Of a stretch of 64,000 bases of DNA, positions 34,379-43,112 are shown one piece after another. The stretch covers positions 35,410-99,409 of the forward strand of contig NZ_JAATHJ010000010.1 in assembly GCF_012034335.1 (NCBI RefSeq), given 5' to 3'. Position 1 is the stretch's first letter. Each line of letters opens with the position of its first letter. The notes beneath the pieces are model-generated. The model saw only the letters and a program-made list of their open reading frames with translations, was not told the DNA's origin and did not search any database. The position numbers were made by a program, and so were the translations under genes. This DNA is from Alkalicoccus luteus (lineage in GTDB: Bacteria > Bacillota > Bacilli > Bacillales > Salisediminibacteriaceae).

Positions 34379-35046
34379 TACGAACTTTCAGACGTAGATT
34401 CTTCTTTTTCCTCCACCTCTTGTACTGGTGTAACAAGAATCCTTGTTCCATCAGCGGAAAGTACTTTTACACGTGTACCTTCCTTTACCCAGACATTATC
34501 AGACGTTGCGCTGTAATATTTACTGTCAATCTCTACTGTGCCAGTTGGTCTGAAAGGGGTTTTTGTCGTTCCTTCTTTTCCAACAAGTTCTTTGTAAGAA
34601 TCATTCATGGAATTGTATCCGTCTTCACTTGAGAGACTGTCTTTCAGCATCATTTTGTCCCACATATTTCGCGCAGGAAACACTTTTGTAAACAAGTACG
34701 AAGTCGGAGCGGCGAACAAAAATGCCATTGCGACCAGAATGCCGTACGTTAAATCCGGAGCCGGGAGCGCCAGTCCAAATACCATCAGCAGTACACCGAC
34801 ACCAGCAATCGTGCCGTCAGTCGTCACTTTGCCGTCGAAAATAATAAGTGCAAGACCTGCTGCGTAGAGCAGAATGACCCACATTCCATCCGTACCATCA
34901 AGATGATACGTGAAGTAAAGCGACATGATTACAATTCCAATGACAGCAAACAGTCCACGTGCTCTTACCATCACTTCTCCAAACAAAAAGAGTGTGGCAA
35001 GGAAAATGACGAAAAATCCGATAACCGCCATATCAAGAAATTCCAT
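34378..35046 (-). CDS. NfeD family membrane protein
   Basis: 222 residues: about four or five membrane helices in the first 135 residues, then a C-terminal NfeD OB-fold domain (GKEGTTKTPFRPTGTVEID, followed by VKEGTRVKVLSADGTRILVTPV). NfeD proteins normally partner flotillin-like proteins or stomatins in membrane microdomains. No flotillin gene is beside it here. The acidic C-terminal tail is D/E/S-rich. Confidence 0.88.
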   Translation of the reverse strand: MEFLDMAVIGFFVIFLATLFLFGEVMVRARGLFAVIGIVIMSLYFTYHLDGTDGMWVILLYAAGLALIIFDGKVTTDGTIAGVGVLLMVFGLALPAPDLTYGILVAMAFLFAAPTSYLFTKVFPARNMWDKMMLKDSLSSEDGYNSMNDSYKELVGKEGTTKTPFRPTGTVEIDSKYYSATSDNVWVKEGTRVKVLSADGTRILVTPVQEVEEKEESTSESS

Positions 35047-35238
35047 ATTGTGTCACTCCTTTAAGCGTTTCCGCTTTCATTTCTATTCTACCAGAATATC
35101 GTCTCTCTTATCACGTACGAGTAACCGAGTGTGAAAGTTTCATTTTTCTTTCTTCATTTTAGCATGATTCAGTCTCCACAATCGAAGAAGGTGTTTTGAC
35201 GTATTATCTTTGAAGCAGTATTCCTTCTGAATCCATAA

Positions 35239-35270
35239 AAAAAGACCGGATCGCCATCCGGTCTTTCTCA
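35239..35270 (-). terminator. Terminator of the DUF1002 gene
   Basis: AAAGACCGGAT pairs with ATCCGGTCTTT around a 4-nt loop, and TTTT follows on the minus strand. Confidence 0.92.
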
Positions 35271-35280
35271 TTGTTCATAG

Positions 35281-36171
35281 TTAAGATTCTTCTGAACGAG
35301 ATTGAAACCACCCAGTAATCGTGTCAAGCAGTCGATTGAAAAAGTCCAGAACAGATTGAATAACGGATTGCCCCTCTTCACTGTCTACAAAATCACCAAT
35401 ATTTGTACGGATGCTGTCTATTTGTGTGCGCACCTGATTCCAGTCAATATTCAAACCCCGGATTCGCTCAAAAAGCGAAACAAGTCCGTCAAGTTCTTCA
35501 TCACTGAGATTCATCCCCAGCTCTTCAGCAATCCGCTGAATAAGTGCACGCAGATCTTCTTCTGTTTCCACATCTTCTTCTGCAAGCGCCTCTTTAATAC
35601 GAGCCATAAGTTCTGTTGCATCCTCTACACCATACTCTTCACCAAGCTCGGCTGTTTTGACCAGCTCTTCGTTGGCCGCCTGCTTTTGCTCTTCCGGAAT
35701 GTCCTCTTCTGTGGATTCCTCATACGCTTTAATCAATCCCGTCAGTGCGCCGGTACCGGACACATCAAATGGAGCCGTCACGTAAATATCCGCATCCTCA
35801 ACGCCGGCTGTAATTAAGGCGTTTGCATACATTCCTTCAGATACCCATGTGATGCGGTTCGTTTCCACATCAATACCGGAACCAGACTCTCCCATCGTAA
35901 TCTTGGATGAGGAAAGTGCTCTCGTTCCTATGACTGATGCATCGATATAATCCCCTAAGTATTGGTGTTCTTCATCATTAGAAACTGTAATAATATCAAC
36001 GGTTCCTTCTTCCACATTCATTTCCTGAAGCAGCTCCTCGCGCTGCTGCGGATTAAGGTCCTCACCAAGCGTTACGATCTCTTCTCCTGTCACAGCATCA
36101 GCTGAGACGACGGACGTTAGTCCAAACCAGATTGCAAAAGTAGCTGCTGCTGTTTTCCACATATATTTCAT
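35281..36171 (-). CDS. Secreted DUF1002 protein (YpuA-like)
   Basis: 296 residues starting MKYMWKTAAATFAIWFGLTS at ATG 36171 with GAGGGG upstream. A Sec signal peptide (cleavage probably after VVSADA) is followed by the DUF1002 core: VTLGEDLNPQQREELL, a SSSKITMGESGSGI loop and ITWVSEGMYANALITAGV. The C-terminal third is acidic and helical. The family is exported in bacilli; the function is unknown. Confidence 0.88.
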   Translation of the reverse strand: MKYMWKTAAATFAIWFGLTSVVSADAVTGEEIVTLGEDLNPQQREELLQEMNVEEGTVDIITVSNDEEHQYLGDYIDASVIGTRALSSSKITMGESGSGIDVETNRITWVSEGMYANALITAGVEDADIYVTAPFDVSGTGALTGLIKAYEESTEEDIPEEQKQAANEELVKTAELGEEYGVEDATELMARIKEALAEEDVETEEDLRALIQRIAEELGMNLSDEELDGLVSLFERIRGLNIDWNQVRTQIDSIRTNIGDFVDSEEGQSVIQSVLDFFNRLLDTITGWFQSRSEES

Positions 36172-36356
36172 AAGATGTCCCCTCTTTTCTTTCCATTCTT
36201 TACTTTCATTCCGTTCAATTTTACAGACGCTGATGCGCAAGGAAAGTTTCACCTCACATATATTTTGTCTTTACATGTTCTTTGGTTTTTCACGCACATA
36301 CAAGAGGACAATCGATCACTTCATGAAAACTTTACACACCTGAAGGGCGGGAACGC

Positions 36357-36385
36357 TTGTAGTTTTCTGAAGGCGTTGTTACAAT
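36357..36385 (+). promoter_or_regulatory. Promoter of ispG
   Basis: TTGTAG (-35), 17-bp spacer and TACAAT (-10), about 45 nt upstream of the ispG start. Confidence 0.65.
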
Positions 36386-36431
36386 GTAGTGTGAATCAGA
36401 CGTTTATTCGTTCGATATTGGAGAAGGAGCG

Positions 36432-37550
36432 ATGCTTAACATGACGCAGTTTACCCATAGAAAAAATACACGCCCGGTAAAAGTAGGACCATTAACGATT
36501 GGCGGCCGGGATGAAGTCATCATGCAGAGCATGACTATGACGAAAACACATGATGTTGAAGCTACTGTAGCTGAAATCCTGCGGCTTGAAGAAGCAGGCT
36601 GTCAGCTGGTTCGAGTCGCTTGTCCGAATATGGAAGATGCAGAAGCTATTCCTGAAATTAAAAAACGCATTAACATACCGCTTTGTGTCGACATACATTT
36701 CGATTATAAGATGGCGTTAAAAGCGATTGAAGGCGGAGCAGATAAAATCCGCATCAATCCAGGCAACATCGGTCGCCGCGAGAAAGTGGAGGCGGTAGTG
36801 AACGCCGCGAAAGAAAAAGGAATTCCGATCCGCATCGGAGTGAACGCCGGCTCACTGGAAAAGCGGATTCTCGACAAATATGGATATCCTACAGCAGACG
36901 GCATGGTTGAAAGCGCGCTGCATCACATTAAGATTTTAGAAGATCTTGATTTCCATGATATTATTGTGTCCATGAAGGCTTCAGACGTTCACCTTGCGAT
37001 TGAAGCTTATGAAAAAGCGGCTGAGGCTTTTGATTATCCCCTCCATCTGGGCATTACGGAATCCGGAACCCTTTTTGCCGGTACGATCAAAAGCGCAGCC
37101 GGTCTCGGTGTGCTCCTGCATAAAGGAATAGGCAACACGATGCGCATTTCCTTGTCCGCTGATCCAGTGGAAGAAATCAAAGTGCAGAAAGAACTTCTGA
37201 AAAGCTTCGGACTGGCTGCTAACGCGGCGACTCTCGTTTCGTGTCCGACCTGCGGCAGAATCGAAATTGATTTGATCAGTATCGCCAATGAAGTAGAAGA
37301 GTATCTTCAGAACATTCACGCACCGATTAAGGTTTCCGTATTGGGCTGTGCGGTTAACGGTCCCGGCGAAGCGAAGGAAGCCGATATCGGAATTGCCGGT
37401 GCCCGGGGCGAAGGGCTTCTCTTTATGAAAGGAAAAACGATTCGAAAAGTTCCTGAAGAAACAATGGTTGAAGAATTGAAGAAGGAAATCGATAAGCTTG
37501 CTGAAGAACATTATGAAAAGCAGCGACTTGAACAGGAACAAAACGCCTAA
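36432..37550 (+). CDS. ispG: 4-hydroxy-3-methylbut-2-en-1-yl diphosphate synthase
   Basis: Seventh enzyme of the MEP isoprenoid pathway, a [4Fe-4S] flavodoxin-dependent enzyme converting MEcPP to HMBPP. 372 residues. The cluster cysteines are in [12 protein letters not shown] and [29 protein letters not shown] and the TIM-barrel segments are almost identical to B. subtilis IspG. ATG 36432 lies close to its ribosome site; ATG 36441 is an alternative. The next enzyme, IspH, is encoded at 51.0 kb. Confidence 0.97.
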   Translation: MLNMTQFTHRKNTRPVKVGPLTIGGRDEVIMQSMTMTKTHDVEATVAEILRLEEAGCQLVRVACPNMEDAEAIPEIKKRINIPLCVDIHFDYKMALKAIEGGADKIRINPGNIGRREKVEAVVNAAKEKGIPIRIGVNAGSLEKRILDKYGYPTADGMVESALHHIKILEDLDFHDIIVSMKASDVHLAIEAYEKAAEAFDYPLHLGITESGTLFAGTIKSAAGLGVLLHKGIGNTMRISLSADPVEEIKVQKELLKSFGLAANAATLVSCPTCGRIEIDLISIANEVEEYLQNIHAPIKVSVLGCAVNGPGEAKEADIGIAGARGEGLLFMKGKTIRKVPEETMVEELKKEIDKLAEEHYEKQRLEQEQNA

Positions 37551-37564
37551 TCTTTTTTAACGGT

Positions 37565-37603
37565 GTCCGGAACGGCTTAACAGCCAGGTTCCGGACTTTT
37601 TTA
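37565..37603 (+). terminator. Terminator of ispG
   Basis: GTCCGGAAC pairs with GTTCCGGAC around a 14-nt loop and is followed by TTTTTTAT. Confidence 0.92.
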
Positions 37604-37694
37604 TAGGTGAAACAGCCGGGTATTGATTTTACCTGGCGAGACGTGCACAATAGACACTAGTAATGAAAAGCTTCGTGCAGAAAGGGCGATCTCA

Positions 37695-38276
37695 TTGGCT
37701 CATTATCGATTTGGAATTGACATTGACGGCACAGTAACTCACCCGGGAACATTTATCCCGCACTTAAATAAACATTTCAACAAAAATCTGACGCTTGATG
37801 ATTTGACCGAGTATGACTTAACACGTGTATTGGGCGTTACAGAAGCGGAATTTTGGAAATGGATGGAAAAACATGAATCGACACTTTACCGGCAGTCGGT
37901 GCTTGCCGATCAGGCACTTGAAACGCTGAACAACTGGAATCGCCAGGTGGAATTGTTTTATATCAGCGCCCGCCCGGATTATTTATATCATGTTACGGAA
38001 GAATGGTTCGAGCGTCTCAACGTACCTTACGACCATATCGAACTTCTCGGTCAGCATGACAAAATTGCAGCCGTGCGTGAGCATAAAGTAGACACATTTT
38101 TTGAAGACAAGCATGATAATGCCGTTAATATTGCGGAAGAATTTAAAATCCCCGTTATCTTGATGGATACACCATATAACCAGAAGGCTATCCCGGAAAA
38201 TGTTCATCGGGCGAGAGACTGGACCCACGCCCGGAGCATTGTGAACGCGCTGTTTACACCCACTATGAGCCGCTGA
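37695..38276 (+). CDS. yqfW: HAD-superfamily nucleotidase-like protein (YqfW)
   Basis: 193 residues, the same length as YqfW. TTG at 37695 is chosen for AAAGGG 8 nt upstream, giving MAHYRFGIDIDGTVTHPG. The HAD nucleophile motif is DIDGTV, motif II is FYISARPDY, and FFEDKHDNAVNIA carries the acidic metal site. Such 5'(3')-nucleotidase-like proteins dephosphorylate nucleotides; the substrate is unknown. It precedes zur as in B. subtilis. Confidence 0.9.
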   Translation: MAHYRFGIDIDGTVTHPGTFIPHLNKHFNKNLTLDDLTEYDLTRVLGVTEAEFWKWMEKHESTLYRQSVLADQALETLNNWNRQVELFYISARPDYLYHVTEEWFERLNVPYDHIELLGQHDKIAAVREHKVDTFFEDKHDNAVNIAEEFKIPVILMDTPYNQKAIPENVHRARDWTHARSIVNALFTPTMSR

Positions 38277-38304
38277 TTATCAATACTCTCCATTATTTAA
38301 CGTA

Positions 38305-38340
38305 AAAGGAGCCGGAGATCAATTGATCTCCGGCTCCTTT
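38305..38340. terminator. Bidirectional terminator between yqfW and zur
   Basis: A perfect 30-nt palindrome, GGAGCCGGAGATCAA and its complement, flanked by AAA and TTT. Confidence 0.9.
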
Positions 38341-38346
38341 CTGCAT

Positions 38347-38778
38347 TTATCGAACAGCGGAATCCTTTTTCATGCTGCACTGCTCACAGTATCCGTATAT
38401 TTCGAATTTATGCCCTGTTACCTGAAAGCCCGGAGCCCCAGGTGTGTCATTCATTGGACAATGGTGAATATGCTTCGTTTTTCCGCAATCCAGGCAGATG
38501 ACGTGGTGATGGTGGTGATCGGTGGAACAGCTGAATCGGAAGCGCTTCTCCCCTTCGAGCTCCGTTGCTTCCAGAATATGAAGCTCAGTAAACAGAGAGA
38601 GATTGCGGTAGATCGTATCAAAGCTCATTCCTTCATACGTATCCTGCATATGTTCCAGTACATCTTTTGCGGCGAGATACCTGCTCTCATCAGAAAACAG
38701 CTGCAGCATATCCTTTCGTTTATCCGTGTATTTATACCCATTTTGTTTTAATTTATCCATTGCTTCCTGAACATTCAT
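38347..38778 (-). CDS. zur: Zinc uptake regulator Zur (Fur family)
   Basis: 143 residues. N-terminal winged helix (MSFDTIYRNLSLFTELHIL) and C-terminal metal domain with HHHHHVICLDCGK and YGYCEQCSMK, the two CXXC pairs of the structural zinc site. The operon consists of zinc transporter genes and a Zur box lies at its front, so Zur rather than Fur or PerR is the natural assignment. The start overlaps the preceding permease stop (ATGA). Confidence 0.92.
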   Translation of the reverse strand: MNVQEAMDKLKQNGYKYTDKRKDMLQLFSDESRYLAAKDVLEHMQDTYEGMSFDTIYRNLSLFTELHILEATELEGEKRFRFSCSTDHHHHHVICLDCGKTKHIHHCPMNDTPGAPGFQVTGHKFEIYGYCEQCSMKKDSAVR

Positions 38779-39629
38779 GCGGCATGCTCCTTTCGCTCTG
38801 AACGATTCCAGAGATTCTGCAGCTTTTTTACGAAAAACGCTGCTGCCAGCAGAAGAACTCCCATCACAACGATGGCTCCTCCAGTAGCAATATTCAAGTA
38901 ATACGACGCGGTGATTCCACCGACTACAGCTGCCTCTCCAAATAGAATACCAAGAATAAGCACTTGACGAAAGCTTTTTGCAAAAAGGATCGCCGCAGCA
39001 GTCGGCAGCGCAATTAACGCCCCAACGAGTAAAATCCCGACAACTTTCATCGACATGGAGATCACAAGCGCTGTTAAAACAGAAAAAAGAAAGTTGATCT
39101 TTTTAACACCGATACCTGAGCTGGAAGCAAATTCCGGATCAAATGAGATCGAAACAAGCTCTTTGTAAAATAAAAGAATTACGATCAAGGCTGCAGCTCC
39201 AGTTAGAAAAATAAAGCCGAGATCTGCTGTCGTAACCGTTATGATGCTTCCAAACAAATAGGCATACCACTCTGTATAGCCGGTATCTGCCAAACTAATA
39301 AGCAGTGCGCTTACCCCTACTCCGCCTGACAGTATAATCGGGATCGCGAGCTCTTCAAAATGCCGGTAGACCTGACGCAGTTTTTCAATCAGCAGTGAAC
39401 CGCCAAGCGAAAACAGAAACCCTGCATAAAGCGGATTAAACCAGGGAGCAACCTGTGTTACCAGCACCCCGGCCGTGATTCCGGTCAGCGTGACGTGCGA
39501 GAGTCCTTCTGAAATAATTGTCATCCGGCGGACAAGCAAAAATGCGCCGATCACAGGACTGATAAACCCAATCAGAAGGCCTGCTGCAATGCCCCGTTCG
39601 AGGAAGGAAAGATTCAGGATGATGTCCAT
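38775..39629 (-). CDS. Zinc ABC transporter permease (second copy, ZnuB/AdcB type)
   Basis: 284 residues with about eight or nine membrane helices, ABC-3 family. VGILLVGALIALPTAAAILFAK is the conserved region facing the ATPase, and MTIISEGLSHVTLTGI is the N-terminal signature. The ATG at 39629 has AAAGGAG 8 nt upstream and overlaps the previous permease by 16 bp. It likely forms a heterodimer with the upstream permease; the two are clear paralogues, so they arose by duplication. Confidence 0.9.
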   Translation of the reverse strand: MDIILNLSFLERGIAAGLLIGFISPVIGAFLLVRRMTIISEGLSHVTLTGITAGVLVTQVAPWFNPLYAGFLFSLGGSLLIEKLRQVYRHFEELAIPIILSGGVGVSALLISLADTGYTEWYAYLFGSIITVTTADLGFIFLTGAAALIVILLFYKELVSISFDPEFASSSGIGVKKINFLFSVLTALVISMSMKVVGILLVGALIALPTAAAILFAKSFRQVLILGILFGEAAVVGGITASYYLNIATGGAIVVMGVLLLAAAFFVKKLQNLWNRSERKEHAA

Positions 39630-40474
39630 ACTGGTTTCTCCTTTCGCTTCAAAAAGCGGTCAGCAGATAAGACAGCCCCGAGAATAAGCAGATTAATAAC
39701 GACAATCATTCCACCCGGAGCAGCGTCTGCATAGAACGCAGCTGTCATACCGGCGATGACAGACAGCTCTCCAAAAAGTACGGCGAATAAAAACAGCTGT
39801 TTAAACGAAGCGGCAATCCGCATCGCTGCTGCTACAGGAAGTGTCATCAGGGCAGAAACGAGGAGGATGCCTACGATTTGCATGGATATTCCAATGACAA
39901 CCGCCGTAATGACAATAAACATCAGATGCAGAGCCCGTGCCGGAATTCCTGAAAGCACCGCCTGCTCCTCATCGAAACTGAGGAAAAACAACTCTTTATA
40001 AAACAGCAGCAAAAGCAGTGACACAACGGCGGTCAGCACTGCAACTGCAGTAAAATCATTTCTGGAAACAGCGGCTACGCTCCCGAATAAATAGTTAAAT
40101 AAATCCGTAGTGAAGCCATCTGCAAGTGAAATAAAAACGACGCCGATGCCGATACCAGCTGATAAAATGACCGGAATTGCAAGCTCTTTATAATATGCAT
40201 ATGATTTTCTGAGCTGCTCTATCATCAGGGAACCGGCAACTGCAAATCCCATCCCGGTATATACGGGATTGATCGCAGCAAAAGCAGGATAATAGCGAGC
40301 CATCATCATGCTGAATGCAATACCTGTCAGCGTTATATGAGACAGGGTATCAGCAAGCAGCGCCAGCCTTCTGACCACAATAAAGACGCCGACTAACGGC
40401 GCCAAAATGCCGATCATTAACGATGTGTAAAAGGAATAGCGCAGGAAATCATACTGAAAAAACACATCAATCAT
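39614..40474 (-). CDS. znuB: Zinc ABC transporter permease (first copy, ZnuB/AdcB type)
   Basis: 286 residues of the same ABC-3 family, with LALLADTLSHITLTGIAFSM and VGILLVSALMTLPVAAAMRI. It overlaps the znuC stop by four bases. Paired with the next permease. No substrate-binding lipoprotein gene is in the operon, so the binding protein must be encoded elsewhere. Confidence 0.9.
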   Translation of the reverse strand: MIDVFFQYDFLRYSFYTSLMIGILAPLVGVFIVVRRLALLADTLSHITLTGIAFSMMMARYYPAFAAINPVYTGMGFAVAGSLMIEQLRKSYAYYKELAIPVILSAGIGIGVVFISLADGFTTDLFNYLFGSVAAVSRNDFTAVAVLTAVVSLLLLLFYKELFFLSFDEEQAVLSGIPARALHLMFIVITAVVIGISMQIVGILLVSALMTLPVAAAMRIAASFKQLFLFAVLFGELSVIAGMTAAFYADAAPGGMIVVINLLILGAVLSADRFLKRKEKPVWTSS

Positions 40475-41289
40475 TTCACTGCCTCCGAACGATCATGATC
40501 GTGATGATGATCATGATGGCCGTGATCATGATTGTGCTCGATTACGGAGACATCATGTCCGTACATCGCCCGCATCATTTCGTCCTTGTTGGAAATAAAC
40601 TCACCTGTAGCACCGTGAAAGTGCAGGCATTTATTCAGGCAGGCTACATCGGTTACATAGTCACTCATGGCGCCGATATCATGCGTCACGAGCAATAAAG
40701 TAATTCCTTTGTTTCGATTCAGTTCCTTCAGCAGCTCATAAAAGTTTCTCACAGAGTCAGCATCCACTCCGACAGTAGGCTCATCAAGAATAAGCAGTTC
40801 CGGTTCGCTGACCAGCGCCCTCGCAATAAAAACCCGCTGCTGCTGTCCGCCGGAAAGCATACCGATTTGCCTGCCGCTGTATTCTTCCAATCCGACGAGC
40901 CGGAGCGCTTCCATTACCCGGTTTTTATGCTTTTTTTTCATAAACCGGAACAACCCAATCTTGCCATACAGCCCCATCGAGACAACTTCAAAAACTGTTG
41001 CAGGAAAGCCGCTGTTAAAGCTCCCCGCTTTTTGGGAAACAAAACCGATTCTGTTCCAGTCACGAAACGATTGGACCGGGGTTCCAAATAATTTGATCGT
41101 TCCTTCATCTGCTTCAAGCAGACCGAGCAGAAGCTTCATCAGCGTCGACTTACCCGACCCGTTCGGACCTACGAGCCCTAAAAAGCTTCCTGGTGCCACA
41201 CTTAACTGTATATCTTCCAGTACAGGTCTGCTGCTGTAGCCGAATTGAACCCCTTGAAGTTCGAGTACGGCTTCACGATCAGCACTCAT
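40471..41289 (-). CDS. znuC: Zinc ABC transporter ATP-binding protein with His-rich tail
   Basis: 272 residues. Walker A GPNGSGKS, signature LSGGQQQRVFIARAL, Walker B LLILDEPTVGVD and the H-loop LVTHD are intact. The C-terminus is a metal-binding histidine/aspartate tail (NHDHGHHDHHHDHD) as in zinc transporters. The ATG at 41289 lies 8 nt after AAGGGCAGG. First gene of the Zur-boxed operon znuC-permease-permease-zur. Confidence 0.93.
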   Translation of the reverse strand: MSADREAVLELQGVQFGYSSRPVLEDIQLSVAPGSFLGLVGPNGSGKSTLMKLLLGLLEADEGTIKLFGTPVQSFRDWNRIGFVSQKAGSFNSGFPATVFEVVSMGLYGKIGLFRFMKKKHKNRVMEALRLVGLEEYSGRQIGMLSGGQQQRVFIARALVSEPELLILDEPTVGVDADSVRNFYELLKELNRNKGITLLLVTHDIGAMSDYVTDVACLNKCLHFHGATGEFISNKDEMMRAMYGHDVSVIEHNHDHGHHDHHHDHDRSEAVK

Positions 41290-41308
41290 ATAGATCAGCC
41301 TGCCCTTC

Positions 41309-41329
41309 ATTTAGTAATAATTACGATTT
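41309..41329. promoter_or_regulatory. Zur box
   Basis: ATTTAGTAATAATTACGATTT on the plus strand. The right half ATTACGATTT matches the Bacillus Zur consensus (AAATCGTAATNATTACGATTT) exactly and the left half in most positions. It lies just upstream of znuC. Confidence 0.85.
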
Positions 41330-41460
41330 ATCTTCTGGTAGTATAACGTACAAATAAGGGTAAAGTAAACAAGGAGGGCTGACAGCGTCAGGAAGCAGAC
41401 GCTATACTGATAAGAAGAGCAGACAGTTCCATATGCATGGAATATGAAGGAGGAATCGCG

Positions 41461-43008
41461 ATGAACAGCCAGCAGATCGGAATTATTGATATGGGATCGA
41501 ACTCTGTACGGTTCGTAATCTATGAAATTGACAAGTATGCCTGTTTCAGGGAAGTACAAAACTTAAAAGTTACCGCCCGCCTCAGTACATATATCGATGA
41601 AGAAGGTGCCATGAATGAGGAAGGCATTCAACTGATTCTGGACATTCTGCACCGTTTTGAAAAAGTTGCCGATAATTACTCGCTGACCTCCATTAAAGGA
41701 GCAGCTACTGCAGCTGTGAGAAACGCTTCGAATCGGGATGATATTATGTCAGCTGTAAAAGAAGTCTCTGCCTTCCCATTCGATATTTTATCAGAGGAAG
41801 AAGAAGCCTACTACGGCTATCTTGCGGTAACTAACTCCACTGATATTGAAGAAGGCGTCACGATTGATATTGGCGGCGGAAGCACAGAGATCACTTATTT
41901 CAAAGACCGGGAACTCCAGCAGTCAATCAGTTTTCCATTTGGAGCTTTAACGCTGAAAAAACAGTTCATTGACGGAGACACCCCTGATGAAAAAGAGTGG
42001 AAGAAATTAAAGCAATTTTTAACCAATTCTTATGAAACACTTGACTGGCTCTCAGATAAAGACGTTCCTGTTATCGGGATCGGCGGCTCCGCGAGAAACC
42101 TGGCGCTCGTGCACCAGGAAATGATCGGTTACCCTCTTTCCGGACTGCATCAATACCGAATGTCTACAGACGAAATGAAGGAAACCATTGACAGCCTGCT
42201 GGATATGCCGATGAAAAAACGGGAAAAGATTGACGGCCTCTCTAAAGACCGGGCTGATATTATACTGCCGGCGGCTGCGGCTATGCAGATGCTGATTGAG
42301 GTAACAGGCGGAGGTCCGTTTATTGTCAGTACAAAAGGACTCCGGGACGGTATGTTCTTCGAGGAAATGCTTAGTTCGATTGAAGTCACCCACTTTCCAA
42401 ATGTTAAAGAAGAAAGCTTTTATCAGCTCAGCAATCATTACCGGCTGAACAATGCTCATCAGCGCAGGATTACGATCTTATCTGCTTACCTTCTTAATGA
42501 GCTGCAAAAGCGAGGTGCAATCGAGGTAGAGCCGGAACAAGCCCGCCTGCTCCGGCTGAGTGCTTCCATTTTTTATATCGGCGAAAAAATCCATCCTGAA
42601 TCCAAAAGCCAGCATACGTTTTACTTGCTCACAAACCAGTCTATTGATGGCATGAGTCATCAAGAGCGCCTCGCTGTCGCGTTCACTGCTTCGTTTAAAT
42701 CAAAAGCTTATTTGAAACAGTTTGCCAGACCTTTCCGCGAATGGATCAGCAAAGATGACTTAAAATTGTACGAACTGCTTGGTGCTGTTAACAAGTTCAG
42801 CTATGCGCTTAACATCTCAGAACAAAGTTCGATTACAAAAGTAGAAGCAGTAAAAATGAACAAGTCGTCGCTTACGCTGCAAGTGTATTACCAGGGAGAT
42901 ATTTATTTTGAAGCCGAACAGGCCAATAAGTACAAGAAGCATTTGGAACGTCCGCTGAAACGGAGCATCAATCTCCTCTTTACTCAGGAAGAGCCGCCTG
43001 TTTCCTGA
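41461..43008 (+). CDS. ppx: Exopolyphosphatase / guanosine pentaphosphatase family (Ppx/GppA)
   Basis: 515 residues starting MNSQQIGIIDMGSNSVRFVI at ATG 41461 with GGAGG 7 nt upstream. The actin-like ATPase fold is seen in GIIDMGSNSVR, the VTIDIGGGSTEITYF phosphate loop and VIGIGGSARNLALVH. The C-terminal HD-like helical region follows. It hydrolyses polyphosphate and/or pppGpp. Polyphosphate kinase lies 105 bp downstream, so both directions of polyphosphate metabolism are encoded together. Confidence 0.92.
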   Translation: MNSQQIGIIDMGSNSVRFVIYEIDKYACFREVQNLKVTARLSTYIDEEGAMNEEGIQLILDILHRFEKVADNYSLTSIKGAATAAVRNASNRDDIMSAVKEVSAFPFDILSEEEEAYYGYLAVTNSTDIEEGVTIDIGGGSTEITYFKDRELQQSISFPFGALTLKKQFIDGDTPDEKEWKKLKQFLTNSYETLDWLSDKDVPVIGIGGSARNLALVHQEMIGYPLSGLHQYRMSTDEMKETIDSLLDMPMKKREKIDGLSKDRADIILPAAAAMQMLIEVTGGGPFIVSTKGLRDGMFFEEMLSSIEVTHFPNVKEESFYQLSNHYRLNNAHQRRITILSAYLLNELQKRGAIEVEPEQARLLRLSASIFYIGEKIHPESKSQHTFYLLTNQSIDGMSHQERLAVAFTASFKSKAYLKQFARPFREWISKDDLKLYELLGAVNKFSYALNISEQSSITKVEAVKMNKSSLTLQVYYQGDIYFEAEQANKYKKHLERPLKRSINLLFTQEEPPVS

Positions 43009-43112
43009 TGTTCCAACAGGAAGCTGTGCTCGCAAATCTTTACAAGCAGTTAATATTCATTTGATAGGCTTAAAGGGAAAGCGATCATGACAGGTAAAGG
43101 GTGAAGCATTGT

